A stretch of 48,930 nt of DNA from Pararhodobacter sp. (GCA_020832665.1 JAFIEG010000029.1:1-48930); one strand, 5' to 3'. Numbered from the stretch's first letter, positions 26,102 to 35,845 are shown. Translations and numbers: made by a program. The notes: generated by a model from the sequence alone, not told the origin.

Positions 26102-26485
26102 TCAGACCGGGGCCGGCAGATAACCCGATGGGCGCTCGCCGTCCTCGCCGAAATCGCGAGCCGGGCCGTCGGCAACCGTAGTGGCGCGCTTGAATTCATA
26201 GGTCATCTCGGCCCCGTCCAGTGCCGAGGCAATGATCAGGCACTGGGCGATGTGGCGCGGTCCGTCATAGATATCGACCAGCCCGCGCAGGCCCGGCGCG
26301 CATTCGGCATCGAGCGCGAAGCCGTCATCCCACATTCGCAAGAGCGGCACCACCTCGTCATCGACATGCAGGCTCAGCCGGCTGCGGCGGCGGCGGTCGC
26401 GGCGGCGGGCCTCTTCCAGACCGCGGCGGATGTCTTCGGGCAGATGTTCCAGCATGGCACGCCTCGATTCGCTTTTGCCAAGCAT
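26102..26485 (-). CDS. Small conserved-looking protein of unknown function
   Basis: This 127-residue cytoplasmic protein is not recognised. It opens with MLGKSESRRAMLEHLPEDI, then a highly basic helix (GLEEARRRDRRRRSRL, about residues 22-37), followed by a compact alpha/beta region with VVPLLRMWDDGFALDAECAP, GLVDIYDGPRHIAQCLI and MTYEFKRATTV. The start at 26485 has an AGGGGT site; an internal ATG at 26455 with GAGG upstream is possible. The basic helix could bind nucleic acid, which is only an inference. It follows meaB on the same strand 46 bp downstream, so the two may be co-transcribed. Confidence 0.75.
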   Translation of the reverse strand: MLGKSESRRAMLEHLPEDIRRGLEEARRRDRRRRSRLSLHVDDEVVPLLRMWDDGFALDAECAPGLRGLVDIYDGPRHIAQCLIIASALDGAEMTYEFKRATTVADGPARDFGEDGERPSGYLPAPV

Positions 26486-26531
26486 GACCCCTATTTGGTT
26501 AAAGACAAGTGACACTCGGTCACATCGCCGG

Positions 26532-27563
26532 TCACTTCGCGAGTCGATCCACGTTCGGGGCAGGCGAGCCCTCTTCCGCAGGCCCGTTCTCGCCGACCTC
26601 CAGCCCGTCCAGCATCGCCCTCGCCGCCGCGCCGGCGCTGGCCCTGCCGCTGGCGACATCTTCGGCCAGCGCGCGCATCCGCTCGCGCGCCCTTGAACTG
26701 TCCAGCCGCGCCAGCAGCGCCGCGCGCACCTCTTCGCCGAACCAGTGGCGCGCCTGTGCTGCGCGTCGGGCCGCCCAGTGCCCTTCATCGCGCCGCCAAT
26801 CCACCAGTGCGCCAATCTCTTCCCACACCTTTTCCAGCCCCTCCTCAAGCTGCGCCGAGACGGTCATCGCCTTGGGAAAGCCGGGCGGGTCCTGCGGGCG
26901 CTTGCGCAGTAGACGCAGCGCGCCGGCATAATCGGCGCAGGTGCGCGTGGCGGTGGCCTTGAGATCGCCATCGGCCTTGTTGACGACGATCAGATCGGCG
27001 CTTTCCATGATGCCGCGCTTGACGCCCTGCAACTCGTCGCCGCCCGCCGGGGCCAGAAGCAGCACGAACACATCCGACAGCTCGGCCACCACGGTTTCAG
27101 ACTGGCCCACGCCCACGGTTTCGATCAGCACCACATCGAAACCCGCCGCTTCGCACAGCGCCACCGCCTCGCGCGTGCGCCGGGCGACGCCACCGAGATG
27201 GCTCTGGCTGGGCGAGGGGCGGATGAAGGCATTGGGGTGGCGCGCCAGCCGCTCCATGCGCGTCTTGTCGCCCAGAATGGAGCCGCCGGTGCGCGCGGAT
27301 GAGGGATCGACGGCCAGCACCGCCACGCGCAACCCCTTGTCGCACAGCATGGTGCCGAAGCTTTCGATGAAGGTGGATTTGCCCACCCCCGGTGTGCCAG
27401 AAAGCCCGATGCGCAGTGCCTCGCGCCCATGCCCGGCCAGTTCTTCCAGCAGCGCAGCCGCCTGTTCGCGGTGGTCTGGGCGGGTGCTCTCCACCAGCGT
27501 GATCGCGCGCGCGAGCGCGCGGCGGTCGGCATCGAGGATGGCGCGGGCAAGGTCGCTGGTCAT
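26532..27563 (-). CDS. meaB: MeaB/ArgK family GTPase, methylmalonyl-CoA mutase chaperone
   Basis: MeaB is a G3E-type GTPase that gates cobalamin loading and protects methylmalonyl-CoA mutase. The 343-residue protein shows Walker [13 protein letters not shown] (from residue 53), [20 protein letters not shown], the [12 protein letters not shown] switch, [21 protein letters not shown] and VVNKADGDL. All match the family strongly. The mutase gene itself is not in the window. Its start is divergent from hrpB with a 100-bp gap. Confidence 0.95.
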   Translation of the reverse strand: MTSDLARAILDADRRALARAITLVESTRPDHREQAAALLEELAGHGREALRIGLSGTPGVGKSTFIESFGTMLCDKGLRVAVLAVDPSSARTGGSILGDKTRMERLARHPNAFIRPSPSQSHLGGVARRTREAVALCEAAGFDVVLIETVGVGQSETVVAELSDVFVLLLAPAGGDELQGVKRGIMESADLIVVNKADGDLKATATRTCADYAGALRLLRKRPQDPPGFPKAMTVSAQLEEGLEKVWEEIGALVDWRRDEGHWAARRAAQARHWFGEEVRAALLARLDSSRARERMRALAEDVASGRASAGAAARAMLDGLEVGENGPAEEGSPAPNVDRLAK

Positions 27564-27663
27564 GGGCACTCCCTCTCGTCTTGCCCCCTCTTGCCCGGCG
27601 GGCGCGGCGCTGTCCAGCGGGGCGGGGCTGGCATTCCCGCGAATCGCGCCGCATAAACCGGCC

Positions 27664-30102
27664 ATGCAACTGCCCGGTGCGCCCCAGCCCATCGATCCGC
27701 TTCTGCCCGAGTTGTGCGCCGCGCTCGCGCGCGCCGGCCGCGCCGTGCTGCAAGCCCCGCCCGGCGCGGGCAAGACCACGCGCGTGCCGCTGGCGCTGAT
27801 GGGGCGCGTGCCGGGGCGCATCGTCATGCTGGAGCCACGCCGCCTCGCCGCGCGCGCTGCCGCCGAGCGGCTGGCCGAAACCCTGGGCGAGACGGTGGGC
27901 GCGCGCGTGGGATATCGCATCCGCGGCGAGGCGCAGGTGGGGCGCGAAACGGTCATCGAGGTGGTCACCGAGGGCATTCTCACCCGAATGCTGCAAGATG
28001 ACCCGTCGCTGGACGGCGTGGGCGCGCTGATCTTCGACGAGTTCCACGAGCGCTCGCTCAACGCCGATCTGGGCCTCGCCATGGCGCTGGAAGCGCGCGC
28101 CGCGCTGCGGCCTGATCTGTGGCTTCTGGTGATGTCGGCCACGCTCGATGCCGCGCCGGTGGCCGAACTGATGGGCGGTGCGCCCTTGCTGAGCGCCGAG
28201 GGCCGCGCCTTTCCGGTGGAAACCCGCTGGCTGGAGCGGCCATTGCCGCCCAAGGCAAGGCTGGAAAGGGAAATGGCCGATCTGATCCTGCGCGCGCTGG
28301 GCGAGAGCGAGGGAGGCGTGCTGGCCTTCCTTCCCGGCGAGGGCGAGATTCGCCGCACCATGGCCGCGCTGGGTGGCCGCCTGCCCGCCGATGTGGTGTT
28401 GCAGCCGCTTTACGGCGCGCTGCCCTTCACCGAGCAGCGCGCCGCCATCGCGCCGCTGGAAAAGGGCCGCAAGCTGGTGCTGGCCACCGCGATTGCCGAA
28501 ACCTCGCTGACCATTGCCGATATCCGCGTGGTGGTCGATGCCGGGCGCGCGCGCCGGGCGCGCTTCGATCCGGGCTCTGGCATGACGCGGCTGGTCACCG
28601 AGCCGGTCAGCCGCGCCGAGGCCGAGCAGCGCCGGGGCCGCGCCGGGCGCGTGGCGCCGGGGCTGTGTTTCCGGCTCTGGGCGCGCGTGCAGGAAGGCGC
28701 GCTGCCCGCCCACCCCCCTGCCGAGATCGAATCCGCCGATCTGGCCGGGCTGGCGCTGGAACTGGCGCTTTGGGGCGGCGACAACCTGCCCTTCCTGACC
28801 CCGCCGCCCGAGGTGGCGCTGGAAGAGGCGCGCGCGCTGCTGGCCGGGCTGGGGGCGCTCGACAGCCAATGGCGCATCACCGGCCACGGCAGGGAAATGG
28901 CGCTTCTGCCGCTGCACCCAAGGCTGGCGCATATGCTGCTGGTGGCGGGCAAGGGAGCTGCCCCCCTTGCCGCGCTTATGGCCGAGCGCGACCCGCTCAT
29001 CGGCGCGCCGGCCGATCTGTCGCTGCGCCTGCGCGCGCTCAAGGATCCGCGCGATGCGCCCTTCCCCATCCGCCGCGAGGCGCTCGAACGCATCCGCGCC
29101 GAAGCAAAGCGCCTTGCCCGCCGGGCCCCTGCCGACAAGGGGTTTTCGCCGGCCGAGGCTGCGGCGCTGGCATACCCCGACCGCATTGGTCAGCGCCGGC
29201 CGGGCGAGGCGCCGCGCTATCTGCTCTCAGGCGGCAAGGGTGCGTATTTCGACGATGGCGAGCCGCTGGGCCAGGCGCCAATGGTGGTGGCCACCGATCT
29301 TGATGGCGATCGCCGCGAAGCGCGCATCCGCCAGGCGCTGGCGCTCACGCAATCAGCGCTGCGGGGGCTGTTCGCCGGGCAGATCAGGCAAGAGCATGTC
29401 TGCGAATGGGGCGCCAGGCAGGGCCGGGTGCTTTCGCGCGAGCGCGAGATGTTCGGCGCGCTGGTGCTGGCCGAGCGCCGCTGGAGCGCGCCGCCCGAGA
29501 TGCAGGTGCGCGCCGCGCTCGATGGCTTGCGCGTGCTGGGGCTTGATCACAGCCTGAACCCGGCGGCGCGGCGGCTGCAGGCGCGGGTGGATTTCCTGCG
29601 CAAGCAGGGCGCCGATTTGCCCGATATTTCGGATGAAGCGCTGATGGCACGCGCCGAGGAATGGCTCATGCCCTTCCTGTCCGGCGTCCGCAGCGCCGAG
29701 GATCTGCGAGCGCGCGATCTGACCCCGGCACTGGAGGTGGCGCTGGGGTATGAGGGCAGGGCGCTGGCCGACAAGCTGGCGCCTTCGCATTTCACCACCC
29801 CGACGGGCAGGCGCGTTGCCATCGATTATGCCGGCGGCCAGCCCGCGATTTTCCTGCGGCTGCAGGAGATGTTCGGCGTGGCCGAACACCCGGTCAGCGG
29901 CCCGCAGCGCCTGCCGCTGAAGATCACGCTGCTGTCGCCGGCGCAGCGCCCGCTGGCGGTGACAACCGATCTGCCCGGCTTCTGGGCCGGCGCCTATGGC
30001 GAGGTGCGCAAGGAAATGCGCGGCCGATACCCCCGCCACCCCTGGCCTGAAGACCCGCTCGCGGCGGCCCCCACCCTGCGCGTCAAACCGCGCGGGAAAT
30101 GA
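27664..30102 (+). CDS. hrpB: ATP-dependent helicase HrpB
   Basis: HrpB is a DEAH/RHA-type putative RNA helicase of unknown cellular target. The 812-residue protein contains Walker [10 protein letters not shown] (31-39), the DEFH box [20 protein letters not shown], the motif V/VI segments [15 protein letters not shown] and [14 protein letters not shown], and the HrpB C-terminal domain ending in [14 protein letters not shown]. Length and motif order match the family. The ATG at 27664 gives the normal N-terminus; no strong ribosome site is visible. It is convergent with the amidase gene and followed by a structured repeat. Confidence 0.96.
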   Translation: MQLPGAPQPIDPLLPELCAALARAGRAVLQAPPGAGKTTRVPLALMGRVPGRIVMLEPRRLAARAAAERLAETLGETVGARVGYRIRGEAQVGRETVIEVVTEGILTRMLQDDPSLDGVGALIFDEFHERSLNADLGLAMALEARAALRPDLWLLVMSATLDAAPVAELMGGAPLLSAEGRAFPVETRWLERPLPPKARLEREMADLILRALGESEGGVLAFLPGEGEIRRTMAALGGRLPADVVLQPLYGALPFTEQRAAIAPLEKGRKLVLATAIAETSLTIADIRVVVDAGRARRARFDPGSGMTRLVTEPVSRAEAEQRRGRAGRVAPGLCFRLWARVQEGALPAHPPAEIESADLAGLALELALWGGDNLPFLTPPPEVALEEARALLAGLGALDSQWRITGHGREMALLPLHPRLAHMLLVAGKGAAPLAALMAERDPLIGAPADLSLRLRALKDPRDAPFPIRREALERIRAEAKRLARRAPADKGFSPAEAAALAYPDRIGQRRPGEAPRYLLSGGKGAYFDDGEPLGQAPMVVATDLDGDRREARIRQALALTQSALRGLFAGQIRQEHVCEWGARQGRVLSREREMFGALVLAERRWSAPPEMQVRAALDGLRVLGLDHSLNPAARRLQARVDFLRKQGADLPDISDEALMARAEEWLMPFLSGVRSAEDLRARDLTPALEVALGYEGRALADKLAPSHFTTPTGRRVAIDYAGGQPAIFLRLQEMFGVAEHPVSGPQRLPLKITLLSPAQRPLAVTTDLPGFWAGAYGEVRKEMRGRYPRHPWPEDPLAAAPTLRVKPRGK

Positions 30103-30136
30103 CAACTGCCTACCGACATGCCGCGCTTGCCCCATA

Positions 30137-30202
30137 CCCCCTTCATCTTGCCTGAAATACTCCGGGGGGAGTCCGCGAAGCGGACGGGGGGAAGCGCCCC
30201 CC
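30137..30202 (+). repeat. Box-plus-two-hairpin element, copy 1
   Basis: The element starts 34 bases after the hrpB stop. It has the box CCCCTTCATCTTGCCTGAAA then TACTCCGGGGGG, a hairpin GTCCGC-GAA-GCGGAC (30171-30185) and a second hairpin GGGGGG/CCCCCC (30186-30202). A second copy with different but still paired stems lies on the other strand at 43580-43655. Both sit between convergent genes. Confidence 0.85.
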
Positions 30203-30262
30203 AAGCAAGAAAACTCCCGGTGACGGCCTGCGGCAAGGGGGTTCGCGGGCGCCGTGGCGATG

Positions 30263-31594
30263 TCAGCCAAGCGCCGCCTCGGCCGCCGCGCCCAGCCGCA
30301 ACAGCCGCGCCTCGTGCATTGGCGGGGCCATCAGGCTGATCCCGGCGGCGGGCTCGCCCGTGGGCAGGGTCAGCGCGCAACCGCCGGCCAGATTGCCGAT
30401 GCGGGTGTTGCGCAGCGCCATCAGGTTCTCGGCGGTGAAATAGTCATGATCGGCTTCCAGCGCGTCGATGCGCGGCGGCATGTTGGCGGTGGTCGGCACC
30501 AGCACCGCATCATATGGCGCCGTGGCGCGGGCGAAACCGGCGCGAAACTGTTCGAGCGCCTGCCAGGCGGCGACATAATCGGCGGCCTTGTGCGCGGCGC
30601 CGGCCTGAAAACGCGCGCGCACCGGGGCGAACATGCGCTCGGGCGCGGCCTCGATGACAGGGCCCCAGGTGCCGTAGGTTTCCGATGTGTAAAGGATGCC
30701 CGAGAGCGCCATCGCATCGGCCAGTTCGGGGTGGCGGATGCGTTCGATCCGCGCGCCGGCGGCTTCCAGCCGCGCCAGGGCGCGCTCGAAACCGCGCGCC
30801 TGCGCATTGGCCAGATCGTCGAGCGCCACGGTTTCCAGTACCGCCAGCCGCACGCCGGCGAGCGTGGCGCCGCGCAGATCGGGTGGGGGAGAGCCATCGA
30901 GCAGGGCAAGGGACAGCGCCGCATCCTCGACGCTGCGCGCCAGCGGGCCCACGGTGTCGAAGCGCGGCGCCAGCGGCACCACGCCTTGCAGCGAGATCCG
31001 ACCCGGCGTGGTTTTCAGCCCCACCAGATCGTTCCAGCCCGCCGGCACGCGCACCGAGCCGCCGGTATCCGAGCCGATGGCCAGCGGCGCCAGCCCCCAG
31101 GCCAGCGATGCCGCCGCCCCCGAGGACGAGCCGCCCGAGACATGCGCCGGGTCATGCCGCCAGGGCGGGCTGGCCGTCGAGGGGTTGAGCCCCAGCCCGG
31201 AAAAGGCCAGTTCGGTCATATGGGTCTTGCCCAGGCAGGGCAGGCCGGCCATGTCGAGCCGCCCAACGGCCTCGGCATCGGCATCGGGCACCCGCCCGGC
31301 CAGCAGCCTGGTGCCGGCCTCGGTGCCGATGCCGGCGGTGTCGAACAGATCTTTCCACGACACCGGCACCCCGTCGAGCGGCCCGCGCCTGAGCCCGGCG
31401 CGCGCCCGGCCGCGGGCGGCGGCGGCGGCATCAAGCGCGCGCTGGCGGGTCAGCCTTGCATAGATGCGCGTGCCCATTTCGTGGCTTTCGGCGGCATCGA
31501 GAAAGGCCTCGGCCAGCGCCACCGGGCACAGCCGCCCGCCCTCGATCTCGCGCCCCAGATCGGCCGCGCGCATCTCCAGCCAGTTCTCGCTCAT
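30263..31594 (-). CDS. Amidase, amidase-signature family
   Basis: The 443-residue enzyme belongs to the amidase-signature hydrolases, which use a Ser-cisSer-Lys triad. Visible are the Lys segment DGVPVSWKDLFD, the glycine/serine motif VSGGSSSGAAASLAWG and the nucleophile region IGSDTGGSVRVPAG. Members include GatA, acetamidase and indoleacetamide hydrolase; without gatB or gatC beside it and with divergent C-terminal sequence, it is probably a catabolic amidase of unknown substrate. The start at 31594 has a GAGGAGAG site. It is divergent from the UbiH-like gene. Confidence 0.93.
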   Translation of the reverse strand: MSENWLEMRAADLGREIEGGRLCPVALAEAFLDAAESHEMGTRIYARLTRQRALDAAAAARGRARAGLRRGPLDGVPVSWKDLFDTAGIGTEAGTRLLAGRVPDADAEAVGRLDMAGLPCLGKTHMTELAFSGLGLNPSTASPPWRHDPAHVSGGSSSGAAASLAWGLAPLAIGSDTGGSVRVPAGWNDLVGLKTTPGRISLQGVVPLAPRFDTVGPLARSVEDAALSLALLDGSPPPDLRGATLAGVRLAVLETVALDDLANAQARGFERALARLEAAGARIERIRHPELADAMALSGILYTSETYGTWGPVIEAAPERMFAPVRARFQAGAAHKAADYVAAWQALEQFRAGFARATAPYDAVLVPTTANMPPRIDALEADHDYFTAENLMALRNTRIGNLAGGCALTLPTGEPAAGISLMAPPMHEARLLRLGAAAEAALG

Positions 31595-31752
31595 GCCTTG
31601 CTCTCCTCGGTCACCGCCTTGCGGCGGCGACGCTAGCGCAGCTTGGCGGTGATGGGAACGGCACAAATCAAAGCCCGATCCTGGCCTCACCCCGGCACTG
31701 GCCTCGTCCATAGCGCATGGACAAACCGCCACCCGCGCGCATATTCAGGCCC

Positions 31753-32979
31753 ATGGCACCCGAATTCGACATCCTCATCATCGGCGGCGGGCTCAACGGT
31801 CCGGCGCTGGCGCTGGCGCTGGCCCGGGGCGGGCTGCGCGTCTGCGTGGCCGATGCCCGCCCGGCAAAGGCGCGCACCGAGCCGGGCTTCGACGGGCGTG
31901 CCTATGCGCTGGCGCTGGCCTCGGTGCGCGTGCTGCAGGGCATTGGCGTTTGGCCCGCGCTGGCGGCGCAGGCGCAGCCCATACTGGGCATCCGTGTCAG
32001 CCAGGGTCGGCCCGGCGAGGGGGCGTTTCCGCTCATGCTGGGTTTCGATCACGCCGAGATCGAGGAAGGCCCGATGGGCCATATGGTGGAGGACCGCCAC
32101 CTCTACGCCGCCTTCCTGCATGCCATGCGCAACGAGCCGCGAATCACGCTCAGAAGCGGCGTGCGCGTAGTCGCGCAGGATACCGACGGCCCGCTGGCTC
32201 GCGCCACGCTGGAAGGCGGCGAGGAGATCGGCGCCAGGCTCATCATCGGCTGCGACGGGCGCGACAGCGCGGTGGCGCGGCGCGCCGGCATCCGCCGCTG
32301 GGGCTGGGATTACGGCCAGACCGCGCTGGTCTGCGCAGTGGCGCATGAAAAGTCGCATGAGGGCATCGCGCATCAGATGTTCCTGCCCGCCGGGCCGCTG
32401 GCCATATTGCCGCTGCCGGGCAACCGCTCGTCGATCGTCTGGAGCGAGCGGCGCGACAGTGCCGAGGCCATCGCCGGGCTCGACGAAGCCGGCTGGCTGG
32501 AGCATCTGCGCCCGCGCTTTGGCTCGTTTCTTGGCGAGATCGCGCTGGAGGGCGCGCGCTTTGCCTATCCGCTGCGGCTGAGCGTGGCCGAGGAATTCAT
32601 CGCGCCGAAACTGGCGCTGGTGGGCGATGCCGCGCATGGCGTGCACCCCATCGCCGGGCAGGGCCTCAATCTGGGCCTGCGCGACGTGGCGGCGCTGGCC
32701 GAGGTGGTGATCGAGGCCGCGCGCCGCGGCGAGGATATCGCCAGCGAGCTGGTGCTCGAGCGCTATCAGCATTGGCGGCGCTTCGACGTGGTGAAGATGG
32801 CGCTGGGCATGGATGCGGTAAACCGGCTGTTTTCCAATGATTCCAGCATCCTTGCGGTGCTGCGCGGCTTTGGGCTGGGGGCGGTGAACGCGCTGCCCGC
32901 GCTCAGGCGGGCGATGATTCGCGAGGCGGCGGGGCTCAATGCCGCCCAGCCACGCCTGATGCAGGGGCTGGCGATCTGA
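31753..32979 (+). CDS. UbiH/COQ6-family FAD-dependent monooxygenase
   Basis: This 408-residue flavoprotein most likely hydroxylates an aromatic ring in ubiquinone synthesis. It has the N-terminal dinucleotide fold FDILIIGGGLNGPALALAL, the conserved IIGCDGRDSAVARRAGI, and the second FAD motif LVGDAAHGVHPIAGQGLNLG. UbiH, UbiF and UbiI paralogues cannot be told apart here. The start at 31753 begins just before the FAD fold; an in-frame ATG at 31717 is also possible. It is divergent from the amidase gene and not obviously in an operon with coxG. Confidence 0.93.
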   Translation: MAPEFDILIIGGGLNGPALALALARGGLRVCVADARPAKARTEPGFDGRAYALALASVRVLQGIGVWPALAAQAQPILGIRVSQGRPGEGAFPLMLGFDHAEIEEGPMGHMVEDRHLYAAFLHAMRNEPRITLRSGVRVVAQDTDGPLARATLEGGEEIGARLIIGCDGRDSAVARRAGIRRWGWDYGQTALVCAVAHEKSHEGIAHQMFLPAGPLAILPLPGNRSSIVWSERRDSAEAIAGLDEAGWLEHLRPRFGSFLGEIALEGARFAYPLRLSVAEEFIAPKLALVGDAAHGVHPIAGQGLNLGLRDVAALAEVVIEAARRGEDIASELVLERYQHWRRFDVVKMALGMDAVNRLFSNDSSILAVLRGFGLGAVNALPALRRAMIREAAGLNAAQPRLMQGLAI

Positions 32980-33139
32980 ATTGCGGGTGGGGCCGGGGCC
33001 GGCGGCGCGGGGGCCGGTCGGCGCGCTGCCACCGCCGGCGCGGCAAGAGCGCTTTTCCTGCGCCGCGATAGGCAATAAGCTGGCCGCCACACCACCGATC
33101 ACACCACGAGACCGCGCCACAGCCAGGGGAGAAACGGGC

Positions 33140-33697
33140 ATGGAAATGAAAGATACCCGCCGCATCGAGGCCGAACCGGCGCTGGTCTGGCAGGCGCTGC
33201 TTGACCCGGCGGTGCTGCAGGCTGCGGTTCCGGGCTGCGAAGAGCTGACCGGCTCGCCCGAAGAGGGTTTCGAGGCGGTGGTGGTGCAGAAGGTCGGCCC
33301 GGTGAAGGCACGGTTCAAGGGGGTGGTCACCCTGAGCGAACGCGTCGAGGGCGAAAGCCTGGTGCTCAGTGGCGAGGGCAAGGGCGGCGCCGCCGGCTTT
33401 GCCAAGGGCGCGGCGCGCGTGCGGATCGAACCCGATGGCGAGGCGACGATCCTGCATTACGAGGTCGAGGCAAAGGTGGGCGGCAAGCTGGCGCAGTTGG
33501 GCAGCCGCATCATCGACGGTTTCGCGCGCAAGATGGCCGACGAGTTCTTTTCCCGCTTCCAGCAGGCGATCGAGGCACCCGAGGAAGCCGAGGTGCCCGA
33601 AGATACCGGGGAAACCGACGCTTCCGCCGAGGCCGGCAAGGATGAAAAGGCCGGCAAGGGCAAGGGCTGGTTTCGCCGCGTGCTCGGGCGCGGTTGA
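33140..33697 (+). CDS. CoxG/SRPBCC-family protein
   Basis: The 185-residue protein has an N-terminal SRPBCC (START-like) domain of the CO-dehydrogenase subunit G family: EAEPALVWQALLDPAVLQAA, VPGCEEL, VGPVKARFKGVVTLSE and KVGGKLAQLGSRIIDGFARK. The C-terminal 40 residues are an acidic then basic tail (EEAEVPEDTGETD, then KGKGWFRRVLGRG). CoxG recruits CO dehydrogenase to the membrane in carboxydotrophs, but no coxMSL genes are present here. Many such proteins occur alone, so its partner is unknown. An AGGGGAGA site precedes the ATG. Confidence 0.9.
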   Translation: MEMKDTRRIEAEPALVWQALLDPAVLQAAVPGCEELTGSPEEGFEAVVVQKVGPVKARFKGVVTLSERVEGESLVLSGEGKGGAAGFAKGAARVRIEPDGEATILHYEVEAKVGGKLAQLGSRIIDGFARKMADEFFSRFQQAIEAPEEAEVPEDTGETDASAEAGKDEKAGKGKGWFRRVLGRG

Positions 33698-33746
33698 GAC
33701 GCAGCTGAGCCCGCGCCCGCCGCGCCGCCAGGAAAGAACGCCACGC

Positions 33747-34634
33747 ATGCCCCCCGCCTTCATGGCCTATATCGCCCCGGCCAGGACATACCCGCAGCTC
33801 TGGCGGATGCTGCTGGGGCTGATGCTGATCCTCGGGATTCATTTCGTATGGATGGCGTCGATAGGGCTGGTGCTGTGGCTGGTGGCGGGGCGCGACGGGC
33901 TGGGCTACCGCTTCGCCATCATCGCGCAGGGCGCCGAGCCCTGGGCGCTGATGCTGCTGCTGGCCACCTTTCCGGGCATGGCGCTGGGGGCATGGGCGGC
34001 GGCGCGGCTGCTGCATGGGCGCGGCTGGCGCAGCCTGTTCGGCCCGCCGGCGACGGTGGCGCGCGATTTCGGCCTTGGCGTGGGGGTGATGGCGCTTTTG
34101 GGCGGCGGGCTGGGGCTGTTGCTCTTGCCGCTGGCACCGCCGCTGGAGGCGGCAACCGATCCGCGCATCTGGCTTGCCTTCCTGCCGCTGGCGCTCATCG
34201 GTATTCTTGTGCAGACCGGGGCCGAGGAACTGGTGTTTCGCGGTTATCTGCAACAGCAACTGGCGGTCCGCTTCGCCTCGCCGCTGGCCTGGCTGGTACT
34301 GCCCTCGGTGCTTTTCGGCCTGGCGCACTACGCCCCCGAAGAGATGGGCGGGAACGCCTGGCTGGTGGTTGTCTCGACCGGCATCTTCGGGTTGATCGCG
34401 GCCGATCTGACCGCGCGCACCGGCTCGCTGGGCCTGGCCTGGGGGCTGCATTTCGCCAATAACGTGCTCGCCATACTGGTGATCTCGGCGATGGCCGGAC
34501 TCGACGGGCTGGCGCTGTTTCGCCTTGCCGAAGGCGCCGATGCCGCCGGCAGCCTGCGCCCGCTCTTGCTGGCCGACATGGTGCTGATGGCGCTGGTCTG
34601 GGCCGCCTGTGTGCTGTGGCTGCGCCGGCGCTGA
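33747..34634 (+). CDS. CPBP-family intramembrane protease
   Basis: The 295-residue membrane protein has about eight hydrophobic helices. It contains the CPBP (Abi, CAAX protease-like) motifs: [24 protein letters not shown] and LHFANNVLA. The paired Glu residues and two His are the presumed glutamic protease site. Family roles include prenyl-protein processing, bacteriocin immunity and others; none is indicated here. It starts 50 bp after the CoxG-like gene with an AGGAAAG site, so the two may share a transcript. Confidence 0.92.
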   Translation: MPPAFMAYIAPARTYPQLWRMLLGLMLILGIHFVWMASIGLVLWLVAGRDGLGYRFAIIAQGAEPWALMLLLATFPGMALGAWAAARLLHGRGWRSLFGPPATVARDFGLGVGVMALLGGGLGLLLLPLAPPLEAATDPRIWLAFLPLALIGILVQTGAEELVFRGYLQQQLAVRFASPLAWLVLPSVLFGLAHYAPEEMGGNAWLVVVSTGIFGLIAADLTARTGSLGLAWGLHFANNVLAILVISAMAGLDGLALFRLAEGADAAGSLRPLLLADMVLMALVWAACVLWLRRR

Positions 34635-34672
34635 GACATCGCTGGCGGGCGCGCAACCCTGTCCGGCGGGCC

Positions 34673-34701
34673 TTGACGGCTGAGTGCAAAGCGCCTAATA
34701 G
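34673..34701 (+). promoter_or_regulatory. Sigma-70 promoter of rpmB
   Basis: TTGACG and TAATAG are separated by 17 bases, a near-consensus promoter about 100 bases upstream of the rpmB start. A leader of roughly 95 nt follows, with no clear riboswitch or attenuator. Confidence 0.75.
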
Positions 34702-34804
34702 CGGCGCGAGACTTTTCCGGGCGCTGCCTCGCGGCGCCCTTTGCTGTTGGAACGGCCCATGCGGGGCCAGGCCCGGACGGGGCTTTGATAATGGGGATAG
34801 CAAC

Positions 34805-35095
34805 ATGTCGCGCCGCTGCGAACTGACCGGCAAGGGCCCGATGTCGGGCAACAATGTCAGCCATGCCAACAACAAGTCCAGGCGCCGCTTTCTGCCGAAT
34901 CTGGTGGATGTGACGCTGGCTTCGGAAACCACCGGGCAAAGCTACAAGCTGCGCATCTCGGCGCATGCGCTGCGCTCGGTCGATCATCGCGGCGGGCTGG
35001 ATGCATTTCTTGCCAAGGCCAAGGATGACGAGCTCTCGCCGCGCGCGCTGAAGATCAAGAAGGAAGTTGCCAAGGCGGCGCAACCCGCGGCCTGA
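34805..35095 (+). CDS. rpmB: 50S ribosomal protein L28
   Basis: The 96-residue product is bL28 of the large subunit. It begins [20 protein letters not shown] and continues with [17 protein letters not shown] and [20 protein letters not shown], standard for alphaproteobacterial L28. Only one Cys remains of the four zinc ligands in zinc-type L28. It is monocistronic, with its own strong promoter and terminator. Confidence 0.98.
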   Translation: MSRRCELTGKGPMSGNNVSHANNKSRRRFLPNLVDVTLASETTGQSYKLRISAHALRSVDHRGGLDAFLAKAKDDELSPRALKIKKEVAKAAQPAA

Positions 35096-35127
35096 CGCAC
35101 CGCGCACACCGCGCCATCCATTGCAAG

Positions 35128-35150
35128 GCCCCGCCCCGGCGGGGCTTTTT
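35128..35150 (+). terminator. Intrinsic terminator of rpmB
   Basis: A GC stem GCCCCGCC/GGCGGGGC (35128-35145) is followed by a run of five T residues. It starts 33 bases after the rpmB stop codon. Confidence 0.85.
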
Positions 35151-35204
35151 GCTGTGTGCATGCCCCGCCGGGTAGCCTGCGACGGGTTGCCGCGGGGCAG
35201 GGGG

Positions 35205-35250
35205 TTGAGGGAAAGTCGCTTGCCACATATACATATTCGAGTGTTGGAAT
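35205..35250 (+). promoter_or_regulatory. Promoter with SqrR/BigR-like operator for DUF302 gene
   Basis: TTGAGG (35205-35210) and TATACA (35228-35233) are separated by 17 bases. Immediately downstream is ATTC-GAGTGTTG-GAAT (35235-35250), an ATTC-N8-GAAT dyad covering the expected transcription start. This pattern matches the operator described for SqrR/BigR-type ArsR repressors that sense sulfide-derived persulfides. The placement fits repression. No SqrR gene is in the window. Confidence 0.65.
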
Positions 35251-35269
35251 GTAAATGAAGGAATACGAG

Positions 35270-35788
35270 ATGACCGCGACAAACCTGATCCCCGTTGCCA
35301 TGCTGCGCCGTTTGTCGGCCCTCATGCTGGCAGTTGCCCTGATGGCCGCGGCCAGCGTGATGCCGCAAGCCGCCGCTGCCGATGCCGGCGAGATGCCGCA
35401 GATGGTGCAACTGGTGCAAAGCCCGAAGAACTTTCCCGAAACCGTCGACGCCTTCCGCACCGAGGTCGCCAATGCCGGCTGGAGCCTGCTCAACGAGAAC
35501 AACATGGCCGGCGTGCTGTCGGCGCGCGGCTATACGATTGATCCGGTGATCATTTTCGATGTCTGCTCGGGCCGCTTCAGCGCGCAGATCCTGGAGCATG
35601 ACGAAGCGCGCCCGGTGTCGGCCTTCATGCCCTGCCGGGTGAGCATCTACCAGACCTCTGAAGGCGATGTGTTCATCGCCCGCATGAACACCGCCGCCTT
35701 TGCCGCGATGATGGACCCGATGGTGGCGGAGGTGATGATCGCCTCGGACAGCGAGATCTCGCAGATCATCGACGCCGCGATTCGCTGA
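35270..35788 (+). CDS. Exported DUF302 protein
   Basis: This 172-residue protein has a signal peptide (LSALMLAVALMAAASVM, cleavage after an Ala-rich stretch) and a DUF302 domain: SPKNFPETVDAFRTEVANAG, NMAGVLSARG, IIFDVCSGRFSAQIL and FMPCRVSIYQ. The two Cys, in DVCSG and MPCRV, could be redox-active or bind a ligand. DUF302 proteins often occur with sulfur oxidation or sulfide-responsive genes. The ATG at 35270 is preferred for its AAGGAA site over the upstream ATG at 35255. The SqrR/BigR-like operator in its promoter supports a sulfide link. Confidence 0.88.
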   Translation: MTATNLIPVAMLRRLSALMLAVALMAAASVMPQAAAADAGEMPQMVQLVQSPKNFPETVDAFRTEVANAGWSLLNENNMAGVLSARGYTIDPVIIFDVCSGRFSAQILEHDEARPVSAFMPCRVSIYQTSEGDVFIARMNTAAFAAMMDPMVAEVMIASDSEISQIIDAAIR

Positions 35789-35814
35789 TCGGACAACCGG
35801 CCAGCATGGGCCAT

Positions 35815-35845
35815 GGGCGCCAGCCGCAAGGCCGGCGCCCTTTTT
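35815..35845 (+). terminator. Intrinsic terminator of the DUF302 gene
   Basis: A 7-bp stem GGGCGCC/GGCGCCC (35815-35840) is followed by TTTTT, 26 bases after the DUF302 stop. Confidence 0.85.

Noticed and set aside
33140-33697. CoxG-like gene as evidence for carbon monoxide oxidation
   Set aside because: No coxM, coxS or coxL gene is present, and solitary SRPBCC proteins of this type are common.
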